Below, piece by piece: positions 8,937 through 18,618 of a stretch of 64,000 bases of DNA; position 1 is the stretch's first letter; every line of letters begins with the position of its first letter. The stretch is from Denitratimonas yunnanensis (SeqCode) (GTDB lineage Bacteria; Pseudomonadota; Gammaproteobacteria; Xanthomonadales; Xanthomonadaceae). Location: assembly GCA_026410415.1 (NCBI GenBank), contig JAPMLR010000001.1, positions 620,001 through 684,000 on the forward strand, written 5' to 3'. A program made the position numbers and the translations under genes. Below the pieces are notes generated by a model. It had not been told where the DNA came from. It saw only the letters and a list, made by a program, of their open reading frames with translations, and did no database searches.

Positions 8937-9833
8937 TCAGCCGCACTGGAAATAGAGGATGTCCGCCGAACCTGCCGACGTGGACTGTCCCAAGCTCACT
9001 GCGCCTGCCTTGCGCAGGTGCACCTCGTCGCGGTGCACGCGCAGCTCCTCGTCGTCGGCAAACTGCACGAAAGTCGCGTTCGTGCTGCGGTCGGAGAGCA
9101 CATAATGGCCATTCTTGTACTCGATTGACGCGTGGATGCGACTGACCCACTCGGCGTCCACCACCAACGCGTTGGCGGCATCACGCCCCATCGTGAACGG
9201 CGGCGAGGTGGGCGCCAACTCGATCACCTGCCCACGAAAACGCAATGTCAGAGTTTGAGACCGGTCGGTGCCGTCCTCCACCCGAATCGCGCGCTGAACC
9301 AGCGTGATGTTGGAGGTGTCTTCCTGCCAGATCACGTCGACGATCTCGATCGGCAGAAGCTTTCCGCTCACTCGCGCGCGGCCCAGACTGCGCGAGCGGA
9401 TGCCGCCGACGCTGGTCGCGCCACGGAACGTGCTGGCGGTGGTGACGATCTGGTCGCGCTTGGCCAGAGAAGCCATGCGTGCGGCGGTGTTGACCGCATC
9501 ACCGTAGACGTCGCCATCCTCCAGCAACGCCTCGCCATGGTGCAGGCCGATGCGGATACCGAGCGAGTCGCGCGCGAACACCGGATCCTGGGTGATGCGC
9601 CGCTGCATCTGGCAGGCCGCGTTGATGCCGTCGATGGCACCGGGAAAGGTGCACATCACTTCGTCACCGATGGTCTTGATGACGGTCCCGCCATTGGCAT
9701 GCACGATGTCCGACAAGACGGCGATCACTGCCGAGGTGATGCGTCGTGCCTCGACGTCGCCCCGCTGTTCGAACAGCTGAGTGCTGCCGGCGACATCGGC
9801 AAAGACGATGGCAAGGGGGCGAGTCTGCGTCAT
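8937..9833 (-). CDS. Class III adenylate/guanylate cyclase fused to a C-terminal FHA domain
   Basis: 298 residues, no membrane segment. Residues about 5-170 are a class III nucleotide cyclase domain: metal-binding aspartates in FADVAGST and TIGDEVMC, and the transition-state region VYGDAVNTAARM with Asn and Arg in place. Residues about 210-290 are an FHA domain with its GR, SR..H and TN signature (FTMGRDAANALVV, EWVSRIHASIEY, RSTNATFV), which binds phosphothreonine. So cyclic nucleotide synthesis may be gated by a phosphorylated partner. It lies 30 bases upstream of the phosphoesterase gene on the same strand and may share its transcript. Confidence 0.9.
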   Translation of the reverse strand: MTQTRPLAIVFADVAGSTQLFEQRGDVEARRITSAVIAVLSDIVHANGGTVIKTIGDEVMCTFPGAIDGINAACQMQRRITQDPVFARDSLGIRIGLHHGEALLEDGDVYGDAVNTAARMASLAKRDQIVTTASTFRGATSVGGIRSRSLGRARVSGKLLPIEIVDVIWQEDTSNITLVQRAIRVEDGTDRSQTLTLRFRGQVIELAPTSPPFTMGRDAANALVVDAEWVSRIHASIEYKNGHYVLSDRSTNATFVQFADDEELRVHRDEVHLRKAGAVSLGQSTSAGSADILYFQCG

Positions 9834-9876
9834 GTCACGGGATCATAGGCCAATCGCGGGAAGCGCTCCACAGGAT

Positions 9877-12138
9877 TCATGCCAGCGTACGGGCCGCTGC
9901 CACCACGTCCGAATCCCCCGGCAGCACGAGGAACGCCGCGCCTGCCAGCGGTGTGTAGGTATCGGCACCGACCACCCGGCGCAGCGGCGTTGCGCCCAAT
10001 CCGGCTTCGGTCAGCGCGGTGATGATGCCCTCGCCCACGCCAGCACTGCGGCGACCTTCGTCCAACACGATGATGCGCTTGGCATTTTTCGCCTGCGCCG
10101 CGACGAAGGCGTCGTTCAGCGGCACCAGCCAGCGCAGATCGGCGACACGCACCTTCCAGCCCAATTCCGCCTCGATCGTGCGTGCCGCGCGCAAGGCCAT
10201 CGGCACACCGTTGCCGTAGGTGAACACCACCAGATCGTCGGCATCCTCGTTGTAGACCCGGCCTTCACCCAGCGCCATGGCCTCGCCCGGCGCCGGATAC
10301 GGGAACAACCAGCCGCCATCGCCGGCTTCGTGCAAATCCTTGGTCATGTAGAGCGCGATGGGTTCGAGGAACACCGCCACGCGCCCATCGATCTTGGCCA
10401 GCGCCGCCAGCGTGCGGAGCATGGTCGCCGCATCGTCGCCACGGCTCGGGCAACCGACCACCAGGCCGGGAATGTCGCGCAGCGCGGTGATGGAGTTGTC
10501 GTTGTGGAAATGCCCGCCGAAGCCGCGTTGATACCCGAGCCCGGCGATGCGAACCAGCATCGGATTGCGATATTGGTTGTCGGAGAAAAACTGCAACGAT
10601 GCCGCTTCGCCGCGAATCTGGTCGCAGGCGTTGTGGAAGTAGGCCAGATACTGGATTTCCGGCAGCGGCAACATGCCCATGTTGGCGTAACCCTGCGCCA
10701 GCCCGAGGATCATGGTTTCGTCCAGCAGCGTGTTGAACACGCGCGCGCCCTTGAAGGTTTTGTGCAGCCCCTTGGTGACGGTGTAGACGCCGCCCTTCTG
10801 CGCCACGTCCTCACCGAACAACAAGGTTTCCGAATATTTGGCCATCAGGTCATGCAGGGCCTGATTGATCTGGATCGCCAGATGGCGCGGTGCCTGATGT
10901 TCCGGCAAGGCCGCGTCGCTGCCGAACGCCTTGATGCGGGCATCGGCGTAATCGGCCCGCTCGGCCTCGGCTTTCACGGCCACGGGCGTATACGGCGCGA
11001 GCGGCGCCATGACATGTTCGAGCGTTTCGATTTTCGGAGAACGATCCGCTTCATCGGCCGCCGCGAAGCAACGCTCTCGCATCGCCTCGTAGGCCGCCAG
11101 CAGCGACTCCTTCGTGAACAGGCCCGATGCCAGCGCAATCGCCGCCGAACGCAGCAATGGATCGGTCGCTTCAACCGCCACCAGCTCTTCGATGCTGCGC
11201 CATTCGATCTCGAAATCGGTGCCGGCGTGACCCATGATGCGGGTGGTGCGCAGGTGCAGGAAGGTCGGCCGACGGGTGCGGCGGCAATGTTCCACCGCAC
11301 GCTGCACATCGGCGTAACCGCCGGCCAGATCCAGACCATCGGCGTAGAAATAATCCAGATCCGGGCGCTGGGAGAAGTTGCGCGCCACCCAGCCTGCCGG
11401 CGTCTTCACCGAAATGCCGATGCCATTGTCCTCGCACACGAACAGCACCGGCGCCGGCAGTTTCTGATACGCCGTCCATGCCGCGGCATTGAACGCGGTC
11501 TGCGCGGTGGCGTGGTTGGAACTGGCATCGCCGAAGGAGCAGATCGCAATCGAATCGTCCGGAATCGGCAGCGCATGGCCCATGCGGCGCGCCTGTTCGA
11601 TCGCCACGGCGGTGCCGAGCGCCTTGGGCAGGTGCGAGGCAATGGTCGAGGTTTGCGGCAACACCCACAACGGCTTGCTGCCCCAGACCTTGTGCCGGCC
11701 ACCGGACGCCGGATCTTCCGCACTGGCGGCAAAACTCAGGGCCGAATCCATCACCGGATCCATGCCCGGCAATTTGCGGAAACGCTCGGCCATGAAGCCG
11801 CCGGAGCGGTAGTGCAGGAAGGCCGGATCGGTATGCCGCGTGGCGCGCGCCACCATGGCGTTGCCTTCGTGACCACTGGAACCGATGGTGTAGAACACCT
11901 TGTTCTTCACCCGCAGCACCCGCGCCATCAAGTCCAGATGACGCGACACCAGCTGCGACTCGAACAAATCGAGGAAATCGGCGGCACTGCAAGCGCTGCC
12001 CGGCAGCACCGCCTCATGCGGCGCAGGCGCAGGCTGCGGCGAACCGCCCCATTGCTCGACAAACTCGACGAAGTTGCGGTCGCAGATCTCGGCGCGGTTG
12101 AGGCCACGCTGACGGGCGGGAATCGGTTGGGCAGACAT
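9877..12138 (-). CDS. Thiamine-diphosphate dehydrogenase E1, alpha and beta subunits fused
   Basis: 753 residues from ATG 12138 (MSAQPIPARQRGLNRAEICD). The N-terminal half is an E1-alpha-like module with the ThDP motif GDASSNHATAQ and the matching Asn in CEDNGIGISV. The C-terminal half, from about residue 420, is E1-beta-like: LFGEDVAQKGGVYTVTKGL, ALGxGYANMGMLPLPEIQY-type core and a transketolase C-terminal domain ending in the VVLDEGRRSAGVGE region. It decarboxylates a 2-oxoacid, plausibly a branched-chain one, and would normally hand the acyl group to an E2. No E2 or E3 gene is in this window, so the complex is completed elsewhere or the enzyme acts alone. Confidence 0.88.
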   Translation of the reverse strand: MSAQPIPARQRGLNRAEICDRNFVEFVEQWGGSPQPAPAPHEAVLPGSACSAADFLDLFESQLVSRHLDLMARVLRVKNKVFYTIGSSGHEGNAMVARATRHTDPAFLHYRSGGFMAERFRKLPGMDPVMDSALSFAASAEDPASGGRHKVWGSKPLWVLPQTSTIASHLPKALGTAVAIEQARRMGHALPIPDDSIAICSFGDASSNHATAQTAFNAAAWTAYQKLPAPVLFVCEDNGIGISVKTPAGWVARNFSQRPDLDYFYADGLDLAGGYADVQRAVEHCRRTRRPTFLHLRTTRIMGHAGTDFEIEWRSIEELVAVEATDPLLRSAAIALASGLFTKESLLAAYEAMRERCFAAADEADRSPKIETLEHVMAPLAPYTPVAVKAEAERADYADARIKAFGSDAALPEHQAPRHLAIQINQALHDLMAKYSETLLFGEDVAQKGGVYTVTKGLHKTFKGARVFNTLLDETMILGLAQGYANMGMLPLPEIQYLAYFHNACDQIRGEAASLQFFSDNQYRNPMLVRIAGLGYQRGFGGHFHNDNSITALRDIPGLVVGCPSRGDDAATMLRTLAALAKIDGRVAVFLEPIALYMTKDLHEAGDGGWLFPYPAPGEAMALGEGRVYNEDADDLVVFTYGNGVPMALRAARTIEAELGWKVRVADLRWLVPLNDAFVAAQAKNAKRIIVLDEGRRSAGVGEGIITALTEAGLGATPLRRVVGADTYTPLAGAAFLVLPGDSDVVAAARTLA

Positions 12139-12265
12139 GTTCGATCCTGTCGATAAACAAAACGCCACGACAGGCCCATGGCCCGCCGCAGCGCGAGAAA
12201 ACGCCAAGTTTACCGGTTGCCGGCGCCAGACCAAAGATGGCCGGTCAACCGCTGTCAGCCAGGAC

Positions 12266-12478
12266 TCACATCGCGCCCTTGCCGTAGCGCAGGCGAAAAA
12301 TGAGGCGCTGCAGGCCGTTCGCTCCCAACACCAGCGCCATACCGATCAGCAACTGCACCGCGGTCGCAACGATGGCTGCCATGGAATCGGGGTCACGCAA
12401 CAGCGAAGCACCGGAGAGAACATCGATCGGATTGGCTTTCAGATACAAGTAAATGCCAATCCAATAACCGGCTCGCAA
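12266..12478 (-). CDS. Small hypothetical membrane protein
   Basis: 70 residues. The only start available is TTG at 12478; a TGA lies three codons upstream. The sequence has a short hydrophobic N-terminus (RAGYWIGIYLYLKANPIDVL), a central hydrophobic helix (MAAIVATAVQLLIGMALVLG) and a basic tail (LQRLIFRLRYGKGAM). This looks like the C-terminal part of a two- or three-helix inner membrane protein. The absence of a normal start and SD suggests either a small gene or a remnant whose 5' part is lost. It lies 20 bases downstream of dapB and may share its transcript. No function can be assigned. Confidence 0.45.
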   Translation of the reverse strand: MRAGYWIGIYLYLKANPIDVLSGASLLRDPDSMAAIVATAVQLLIGMALVLGANGLQRLIFRLRYGKGAM

Positions 12479-12498
12479 TGTCGCTCAACGCGCAATCA

Positions 12499-13209
12499 TC
12501 AGGCAGACACCAGAAGATCCATCAGCGAATAACGCCCTGCCGGTCTTCCCGCCAGCGCGGTCGCGCAATGCAACGCGCCCCGCGCGAAGATGTCGCGGTG
12601 GGTGGCGCGATGGATCAATTCGATGCGCTCGCCCATACCGGTGAACTGCACCAGATGCTCGCCGATGATGTCGCCGGCACGCAGGCTCGCGTAATGCGGC
12701 TCCGGGCCACCCCCTTCGACCACGGCCCGGCCCAACGCCAGCGCCGTGCCGGAGGGCGCGTCCTGCTTGTGGATGTGATGGGATTCGACGATATCGCGCT
12801 GCCACTGCGGCAAGGCCTGCGCGGCGCGGCGCACCAGATCGGACAGTATCGCCACGCCGAGGCTGAAATTGGCCGCCCACAACACCGGAACATGCGCCGC
12901 AGCCGTATCGAAGCGCGCCATCTGTGCTTCGTTCAAGCCGGTGGTGCCGCTGACCAGGGCTGCGCCACGTTCCACGCAAAAAGCGAGCATCGGATCGAAA
13001 GCGTCCGGCAAACTGAAGTCGATGCACACATCAAACGCCGGCACCCGATCCAGTTGCGCCGTAGTGAAACCGGGCACGCCCTCGATGCTTGGCGCGTGAC
13101 GACCGGCGACGGCGGCAACCAATTGCAAATCGGGGCATTCACCGCATAGCCGCACCAACGCCTGGCCCATGCGACCGGAAGCACCGTGGATCATCAAGCG
13201 GATGGGCAT
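12499..13209 (-). CDS. dapB: 4-hydroxy-tetrahydrodipicolinate reductase
   Basis: 236 residues from ATG 13209 (MPIRLMIHGASGRMGQALVR). The nucleotide-binding loop HGASGRMG, the FSLPDAFDPML segment, VSGTTGLNEAQ, the catalytic HHIHKQDAPSGTAL motif (His-His and Lys) and the closing GRYSLMDLL are all present. It reduces 4-hydroxytetrahydrodipicolinate with NAD(P)H in the lysine and meso-diaminopimelate pathway, so it also supports peptidoglycan synthesis. Slightly shorter than the E. coli enzyme (273). It follows dnaJ at 142 bases on the same strand. Confidence 0.96.
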   Translation of the reverse strand: MPIRLMIHGASGRMGQALVRLCGECPDLQLVAAVAGRHAPSIEGVPGFTTAQLDRVPAFDVCIDFSLPDAFDPMLAFCVERGAALVSGTTGLNEAQMARFDTAAAHVPVLWAANFSLGVAILSDLVRRAAQALPQWQRDIVESHHIHKQDAPSGTALALGRAVVEGGGPEPHYASLRAGDIIGEHLVQFTGMGERIELIHRATHRDIFARGALHCATALAGRPAGRYSLMDLLVSA

Positions 13210-13351
13210 GACATGGTTTCCTGCAAGGCTGATGCGACATCCCTTCAGCACCGGCCGGCGCAAAGGGACTCATCCATGAGCCGGGATGATGCCCCGGCAC
13301 ACACCATCTGGAACAAGGCGGAGGCGCGTCAACCCTTCTCACCAGACGGGC

Positions 13352-14479
13352 TCAGGAGGTCATTTTCGTCCAGAACGCCTTGACCCCATCGAGGAACGTG
13401 CTCGAACGCGGCGAGTGGGCACGCGCGCCATCGCCTTCGAAGGTACTTTCAAACTCCTCCAGCAACTCGCGCTGACGGCGCGTGAGATTGACCGGCGTTT
13501 CCACCACGACCCGACACATCAAATCGCCCGGCGCATGACTGCGCACGGATTTGACGCCCTTGCCGCGCAGGCGAAAGAGTTTTCCGGTCTGGGTTTCGGC
13601 AGGAATCTTCACCTGCACCGAACCATCGAGCGTGGGCACGTCGATGTCCGCGCCAAGTGCGGCCTGCGACAGACGAACCGGCAGCTCGCAGTAAAGATCG
13701 TCCCCGTCACGCTGAAAGATGGCGTGATCGCGCACGCGCACTTCCACGTACAGGTCACCTGGTTGCGTTCCGGGAGGGCCGGCCTCGCCTTCACCCGCAA
13801 GGCGGATACGGTCGCCATTGTCCACGCCCGCGGGAATCTTCACTTGAAGCGTCTTTTCACGCTCCAGTCGCCCTTGCCCGTCGCACGCATCGCATGGATT
13901 CACGGCCTCGCGACCACTGCCGCCACATGCAGGGCACGCCTGCTGCACCGAGAAGATTCCCTGTTGCATCCGCACCCGCCCATGACCGCGGCAGGTGGAG
14001 CAGATATCGACCTTGCCGTCCCTGGAACCGGAACCTTTGCAGGTATCGCACGCGGCCAGCGTCGGCACTTCGATGGTGCGCTCGATGCCGAAAACGGCTT
14101 CTTCCAGATCCAGTTCGATCACGTAACGCAGGTCGGAACCGCGCCGTGCCTGCTGCTGGCGACCACGACCACCGCCGAAGATGTCACCGAAAATATCGCC
14201 GAAGATGTCGCCGAAATCCGGCCCGCCACCGTGACCGCCGCCGCCCATGCCGGCTTCGAATGCGGCATGGCCATGCTGGTCGTACACACGGCGCTTGGCC
14301 GCATCCGACAGCACTTCATAGGCCTCCTTGCATTCCTTGAACGCAGCTTCGGCCTGGGCATCGCCGGGATTGCGATCCGGGTGATGTTTCATCGCACAGC
14401 GGCGATAGGCTTTTTTCAGATCGTCGTCGCTGGCGGTTTTCGCCACGCCGAGGACTTCGTAGTAATCGCGCTTGCTCAT
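13352..14479 (-). CDS. dnaJ: Chaperone protein DnaJ
   Basis: 375 residues. The J domain starts at the N-terminus ([20 protein letters not shown]) with its HPD in [12 protein letters not shown] glycine/phenylalanine-rich linker ([16 protein letters not shown]) follows, with a short [15 protein letters not shown] repeat, then four zinc-binding CxxCxGxG motifs ([32 protein letters not shown]) and the substrate-binding C-terminal domains. This is a type I Hsp40 that stimulates DnaK ATPase and delivers unfolded substrate. It lies 101 bases downstream of dnaK with a strong hairpin between them, which would set the dnaJ level relative to dnaK. Confidence 0.98.
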   Translation of the reverse strand: MSKRDYYEVLGVAKTASDDDLKKAYRRCAMKHHPDRNPGDAQAEAAFKECKEAYEVLSDAAKRRVYDQHGHAAFEAGMGGGGHGGGPDFGDIFGDIFGDIFGGGRGRQQQARRGSDLRYVIELDLEEAVFGIERTIEVPTLAACDTCKGSGSRDGKVDICSTCRGHGRVRMQQGIFSVQQACPACGGSGREAVNPCDACDGQGRLEREKTLQVKIPAGVDNGDRIRLAGEGEAGPPGTQPGDLYVEVRVRDHAIFQRDGDDLYCELPVRLSQAALGADIDVPTLDGSVQVKIPAETQTGKLFRLRGKGVKSVRSHAPGDLMCRVVVETPVNLTRRQRELLEEFESTFEGDGARAHSPRSSTFLDGVKAFWTKMTS

Positions 14480-14510
14480 CGTCGCAAAGGTCGCTTCCGG
14501 TATCGGCTTG

Positions 14511-14544
14511 AAAAGAACGGGAGCGGACTGCTCCGCTCCCGTTC
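14511..14544 (-). terminator. Strong hairpin between dnaK and dnaJ, likely partial terminator
   Basis: A perfect 13-bp stem (arms GAACGGGAGCGGA at 14515-14527 and its complement at 14532-14544) with a 4-base loop, followed on the minus strand by TTTT. It sits in the dnaK-dnaJ gap and would terminate or attenuate the dnaK message, or protect its 3' end. Confidence 0.7.
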
Positions 14545-14580
14545 GATCAGATCATGACGGGATGCAATGGCCCGGCAGGA

Positions 14581-16491
14581 TCAGGGCTTGTTGTCATCCT
14601 TGACCTCGGTGAACTCGGCATCGACCACGTCGTCGTTGCTACCGCTGGCCGGCGCTTCGGCGGACTGCGCACCGGCGTTGGCCGCAGCCAGCAACGACTG
14701 CGCCGCTTCTTCCAGCACGCGGGTCTTGGCTTCGATCTGATCCTTGTCGTCGCCCTTGGCCACGCCTTCCAGATCCGACACCGCCGCTTCCACACGACCG
14801 ATCACATCGCCCGGCACCTTGTCGCCATGCTCCTTGAGCGCGCTACGGGTGGCATGCAACACGGCATCGGCCTTGTTGCGTGCATCCACCAGTGCGTGGA
14901 ACTTCTGGTCTTCCTCACGATTGAGCTCGGCGTCGCGCACCATCTTCTGGATTTCTTCCTCGGACAAACCCGAGCCGGCCTTGATCTCGATCTTCTGTTC
15001 CTTGCCGGTCTTCTTGTCCTTGGCCGAGACATGCAGGATGCCGTTGGCGTCGATATCGAACGCCACTTCCACCTGCGGCATGCCGCGCGGCGCCGCCTCG
15101 ATGCCGGCGAGATCGAACTTGGCCAGCGACTTGTTGAAGCGGGCCTGCTCGCGCTCGCCCTGCAACACATGCACGGTGACGGCGGTCTGGTTGTCCTCGG
15201 CGGTGGAGAAGATCTGCGACGCCTTGGTCGGGATCGTGGTGTTCTTCTCGATCAGCTTGGTGAACACGCCGCCCATGGTTTCGATGCCGAGCGAAAGCGG
15301 GGTCACGTCCAGCAGCAGCACGTCCTTCACGTCGCCCGCCAGCACGCCGCCCTGCACCGCCGCGCCCAATGCCACGGCTTCGTCCGGGTTCACGTCCTTC
15401 TTCGGCTCCTTGCCGAAGAACTCGGTGACGGCCTGCTGCACCTTGGGCATGCGGGTCTGGCCGCCCACGAGGATCACGTCGGCGATATCGGAAACACGCA
15501 GGCCGGCATCCTTGAGCGCGGTCTTGCACGGCTCGATGGTGCGCTTGACCAAGTCATCCACCAGCGCCTCCAGCTTGGCGCGGGTGAGCTTGATCGCCAG
15601 ATGCTTCGGGCCGCTGGCATCGGCGGTGATGTACGGCAGGTTCACTTCGGTCTGCTGCGCGGACGACAGCTCGATCTTGGCGCGCTCGGCAGCATCCTTG
15701 AGGCGCTGCAGGGCAAGCGGATCCTTGCGCAGGTCGAGGCCGGAATCCTTCTTGAATTCCTCCACCAGATATTCGATCACGCGATTGTCGAAGTCCTCAC
15801 CACCAAGGAAGGTGTCGCCATTGGTCGCCAGCACTTCAAACTGCTTCTCGCCGTCGATTTCAGCGATTTCGATGATGGACACGTCGAACGTGCCGCCACC
15901 CAGGTCATACACCGCGATCTTGCGATCGGCAGCGCCTGACTTGTCCATGCCATAAGCCAACGCAGCGGCAGTCGGCTCGTTGATGATGCGCTTGACTTCC
16001 AGGCCCGCAATGCGGCCCGCATCCTTGGTGGCCTGGCGCTGCGAATCGTTGAAGTACGCCGGCACGGTGATGACCGCCTCGGTGACGGTTTCGCCAAGGA
16101 AGGCCTCGGCGGTCTTCTTCATCTTGGTCAGCACTTCAGCGGAAATCTGCTGCGGCGCCATCTTCTTGCCGTCGGCCGTGGAAACCCAGGCATCGCCGTT
16201 GTCATGCGCCAGGATGCCGTAAGGCACGTGCGCGATGTCCTTCTGCACTTCGGCATCGGTGAACTTGCGGCCGATCAGGCGCTTGACGGCATAGAAGGTA
16301 TTTTTCGGATTGGTGACGGCCTGGCGCTTGGCGCTTGCGCCCACCAGCACTTCGGCATCCTTGGTGTAGGCCACGATGGATGGCGTGGTGCGGTCGCCCT
16401 CGGCATTTTCGATCACGCGCGCCTTGCCGCCTTCCATGACGGCGACGCAGGAATTGGTGGTGCCCAGGTCGATACCGATGATCTTGCCCAT
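14581..16491 (-). CDS. dnaK: Chaperone protein DnaK (Hsp70)
   Basis: 636 residues, full family length. The N-terminal [20 protein letters not shown] phosphate-1 motif, [15 protein letters not shown] phosphate-2 motif and [14 protein letters not shown] adenosine motif build the ATPase domain. The linker region [15 protein letters not shown] and substrate-binding domain follow, and the protein ends with the acidic [16 protein letters not shown] tail typical of DnaK. ATP-driven folding chaperone in the cytoplasm. A GGAGG sits 9 bases before the ATG. A sigma-32-like promoter lies in the gap upstream, so dnaK is probably transcribed both with grpE and on its own during heat shock. Confidence 0.99.
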   Translation of the reverse strand: MGKIIGIDLGTTNSCVAVMEGGKARVIENAEGDRTTPSIVAYTKDAEVLVGASAKRQAVTNPKNTFYAVKRLIGRKFTDAEVQKDIAHVPYGILAHDNGDAWVSTADGKKMAPQQISAEVLTKMKKTAEAFLGETVTEAVITVPAYFNDSQRQATKDAGRIAGLEVKRIINEPTAAALAYGMDKSGAADRKIAVYDLGGGTFDVSIIEIAEIDGEKQFEVLATNGDTFLGGEDFDNRVIEYLVEEFKKDSGLDLRKDPLALQRLKDAAERAKIELSSAQQTEVNLPYITADASGPKHLAIKLTRAKLEALVDDLVKRTIEPCKTALKDAGLRVSDIADVILVGGQTRMPKVQQAVTEFFGKEPKKDVNPDEAVALGAAVQGGVLAGDVKDVLLLDVTPLSLGIETMGGVFTKLIEKNTTIPTKASQIFSTAEDNQTAVTVHVLQGEREQARFNKSLAKFDLAGIEAAPRGMPQVEVAFDIDANGILHVSAKDKKTGKEQKIEIKAGSGLSEEEIQKMVRDAELNREEDQKFHALVDARNKADAVLHATRSALKEHGDKVPGDVIGRVEAAVSDLEGVAKGDDKDQIEAKTRVLEEAAQSLLAAANAGAQSAEAPASGSNDDVVDAEFTEVKDDNKP

Positions 16492-16543
16492 GATGTACTT
16501 CCTCCAGAAATTTTTATCGGCCTTTCGACCGGAACTGAAACCT

Positions 16544-16571
16544 ATGTAAGGGTTTGGAAAGGCGCTTCAAG
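16544..16571 (-). promoter_or_regulatory. Putative sigma-32 (heat-shock) promoter of dnaK
   Basis: Minus-strand CTTGAAG (16571-16565) lies 13 bases upstream of CCTTACAT (16551-16544). The first element is one base from the sigma-32 -35 consensus CTTGAAA and the spacing is standard; the -10 element fits CCCCATNT only partly. It is about 50 bases before the dnaK start. No CIRCE (TTAGCACTC-N9-GAGTGCTAA) element was seen nearby. Confidence 0.45.
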
Positions 16572-16618
16572 GGTCGGGCGCGGAGATTTTCACGATTTCT
16601 TCACGCGCCCCGACGACA

Positions 16619-17125
16619 TCACTCGGCAGCCACCACCACCAGCGCCGGACGCAGCAGGCGCTCGTTGAGCACGTAACCCTTCTGATACACCTGCACCACC
16701 GAGCCGGGCGCATGATCGGGCGCGGGCACCATGCTCATGGCCTGATGCCATTCGGGATTGAACGCCTCGCCAGCCGGATCGAGCATCGAAAGGCCACTGG
16801 TCTCGGCCACGCGGCGCAGTTGCCGCAACGTCAGCTCCATGCCTTCGCGCAATCGTTCCACCTCGCCTTCGGCAGCCAGCCCAGCCTCCAGGCTGTCGAA
16901 CACCGGCAGCAATTCGGCCAGCAGCTTCTCGTTGGCGAACTTGCGCGCCTGCTCCACGTCGCGAATGAGGCGACGGCGCTGGTTTTCCAGTTCGGCACGT
17001 TCACGCAATTGTTCGTCGCGCACTTGCCCGAGCTGCTGTTCCAGCTCCTCCACGCGCGCTTCCAGATCAAGGGCATCGGAGGCCGGCGGTTCCGGCGTCG
17101 CAGAATGTTCGGTTTCGCTGTTCAT
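16619..17125 (-). CDS. grpE: Nucleotide exchange factor GrpE
   Basis: 168 residues from ATG 17125; ATG 17128 is directly adjacent, but GGGA lies 7 bases from the second ATG. An acidic N-terminus ([20 protein letters not shown]) leads into a long coiled coil ([39 protein letters not shown]) and a beta domain containing [19 protein letters not shown] and [20 protein letters not shown]. This is the GrpE thermosensor dimer that drives ADP release from DnaK. It is first of grpE-dnaK-dnaJ here; hrcA, often upstream in relatives, is absent and proA takes that place. Confidence 0.97.
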   Translation of the reverse strand: MNSETEHSATPEPPASDALDLEARVEELEQQLGQVRDEQLRERAELENQRRRLIRDVEQARKFANEKLLAELLPVFDSLEAGLAAEGEVERLREGMELTLRQLRRVAETSGLSMLDPAGEAFNPEWHQAMSMVPAPDHAPGSVVQVYQKGYVLNERLLRPALVVVAAE

Positions 17126-17140
17126 CATGTCATCCCGGCA

Positions 17141-17174
17141 GCAAACAAGAAGGAAGCGCCAAGCAGGCGCTTCC
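17141..17174 (-). terminator. Intrinsic terminator of proA
   Basis: Perfect 9-bp stem GGAAGCGCC / GGCGCTTCC (17152-17160 and 17166-17174) with a 5-base loop. Read leftward it is followed by TTCTTGTTTGC. It lies between the end of proA and the start of grpE, separating the two transcripts. Confidence 0.65.
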
Positions 17175-17218
17175 GGGTTTCAACAGTTGCCGGCTGTATT
17201 GGGCCGGTTCGGGCGGAT

Positions 17219-18496
17219 TCAAGCCCCGCGCAGGCGACTTTGCGGATGCCGAACCTGCCCTTCCCCTTGCACCACGAACCGCTCCACGGTGAGCGATTCG
17301 GCCCCCATCGGGCCATACGCATGCAGGCGGGTGGTGGAAATGCCGATTTCCGCGCCCAGGCCCAGTTCGCCGCCATCGGAAAAACGCGAGGAGGTATTGA
17401 CCATCACCACGGCGCTGCGCATCGCGGCGATGAAGCGTTTGGCGGTGGCGTCGTTTCGGGTGGCGATGACTTCGGTGTGATCCGAACCGAAACGGCGGAT
17501 GTGGGCGATGGCCTGTTCGGCATCGTCCACCACACGGACGGACAGGATCAGATCGAGAAACTCGGCGGCGTAATCGTCATCGCTGGCCGCAGCGACGTCG
17601 GCGACACGCTCGCGCGTGGCCGCATCGCCGCGCAGCGCCACGCCACGCTCACGCAAAGCCAGCGCCGCGCGCGGCAGGAAGGCATCGGCCACGGCGCGAT
17701 GCACCAACAAGGTTTCCAGCGCATTGCAGACGCCGGGGCGGCTGGTCTTGCCGTCGATCAACAGATCGAGTGCGAGGTCGAGGTCGGCGGCGGCGTCCAC
17801 ATAGAGATGACAGACGCCCTTGTAATGTTTGATCACCGGCACGCGCGCATGTTCGGCGACGAAACGGATCAATCCTTCGCCACCGCGCGGGATGGCCAGA
17901 TCGACGATGTCGGTCAATTGCAGCAGTTTCACCATGGTGTCGCGCGACAGATCGGTCACCAGCGTCAGCGCCGCCTCCGGCAGCTCCGCAGCGACCAGCG
18001 CCTCGCGCAAGGCGGCCGCGATCGCGGTATTGGAATGGATCGCCTCCGAGCCGCCACGCAGGATCACGCCATTGCCGGCGTAAAGACACAGCGCCGCTGC
18101 ATCGGCGGTGACATTCGGGCGCGCCTCGTAAATCATCGCGATCACGCCCAGCGGCACCCGCACGCGGCGCACGCAGATGCCGTTCGGACGGATTTCCTCA
18201 CGCGTGACCTGCCCCACCGGATCGGGCAGCGAGGCGACATGACGCACCGCGTCCGCAATTGCAGCAAGGCGGGATGCGTCCAACCGCAGGCGATCCAGCA
18301 TCGCTCCGGTGGTGCCGCGCTCGGTGGCTGCGGCCATATCTTTCGCGTTGGCGGCAAGGATGTCGTCGGCACGCGCATCGAGGCGATCGGCCATCGCCGC
18401 CAGCAAGGCGCGCTTCGGCTCGGTGCCCAGCTCGGCAATGGCTTGCGCAGCTTCGCGGCAGGCCAGTGCCTGCGGGGTGATGTCTTGCTGGCTCAT
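17219..18496 (-). CDS. proA: Glutamate-5-semialdehyde dehydrogenase (gamma-glutamyl phosphate reductase)
   Basis: 425 residues from ATG 18496 ([20 protein letters not shown]); an ATG two codons upstream is possible. Diagnostic segments are [55 protein letters not shown], the catalytic Cys in [14 protein letters not shown], and [20 protein letters not shown]. It reduces gamma-glutamyl phosphate with NADPH to glutamate semialdehyde in proline synthesis. proB is not adjacent. It is divergent from parC, with about 120 bases between them holding promoters for both. Confidence 0.97.
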   Translation of the reverse strand: MSQQDITPQALACREAAQAIAELGTEPKRALLAAMADRLDARADDILAANAKDMAAATERGTTGAMLDRLRLDASRLAAIADAVRHVASLPDPVGQVTREEIRPNGICVRRVRVPLGVIAMIYEARPNVTADAAALCLYAGNGVILRGGSEAIHSNTAIAAALREALVAAELPEAALTLVTDLSRDTMVKLLQLTDIVDLAIPRGGEGLIRFVAEHARVPVIKHYKGVCHLYVDAAADLDLALDLLIDGKTSRPGVCNALETLLVHRAVADAFLPRAALALRERGVALRGDAATRERVADVAAASDDDYAAEFLDLILSVRVVDDAEQAIAHIRRFGSDHTEVIATRNDATAKRFIAAMRSAVVMVNTSSRFSDGGELGLGAEIGISTTRLHAYGPMGAESLTVERFVVQGEGQVRHPQSRLRGA

Positions 18497-18618
18497 GTGC
18501 ATTTCTTCGTTCGCCGGAGTCGGAAACCTAACCGGCTGCGCGGATTTTGACCAGCAGGCACGTACGCGGACGCCGGGCCGCTAGAATCGCGGCCCGGCTT
18601 CCAGACGATCCATCCGCC

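Noticed and set aside
9781..12156. A 791-residue reading frame on the plus strand
   Set aside because: Antisense to the fused E1 gene, which has intact ThDP motifs. No recognisable domain in the plus frame; high histidine and arginine content is typical of shadow frames.
16492..16618. CIRCE element in front of grpE or dnaK
   Set aside because: No TTAGCACTC / GAGTGCTAA pair is present in the gap, so HrcA control is not supported here.
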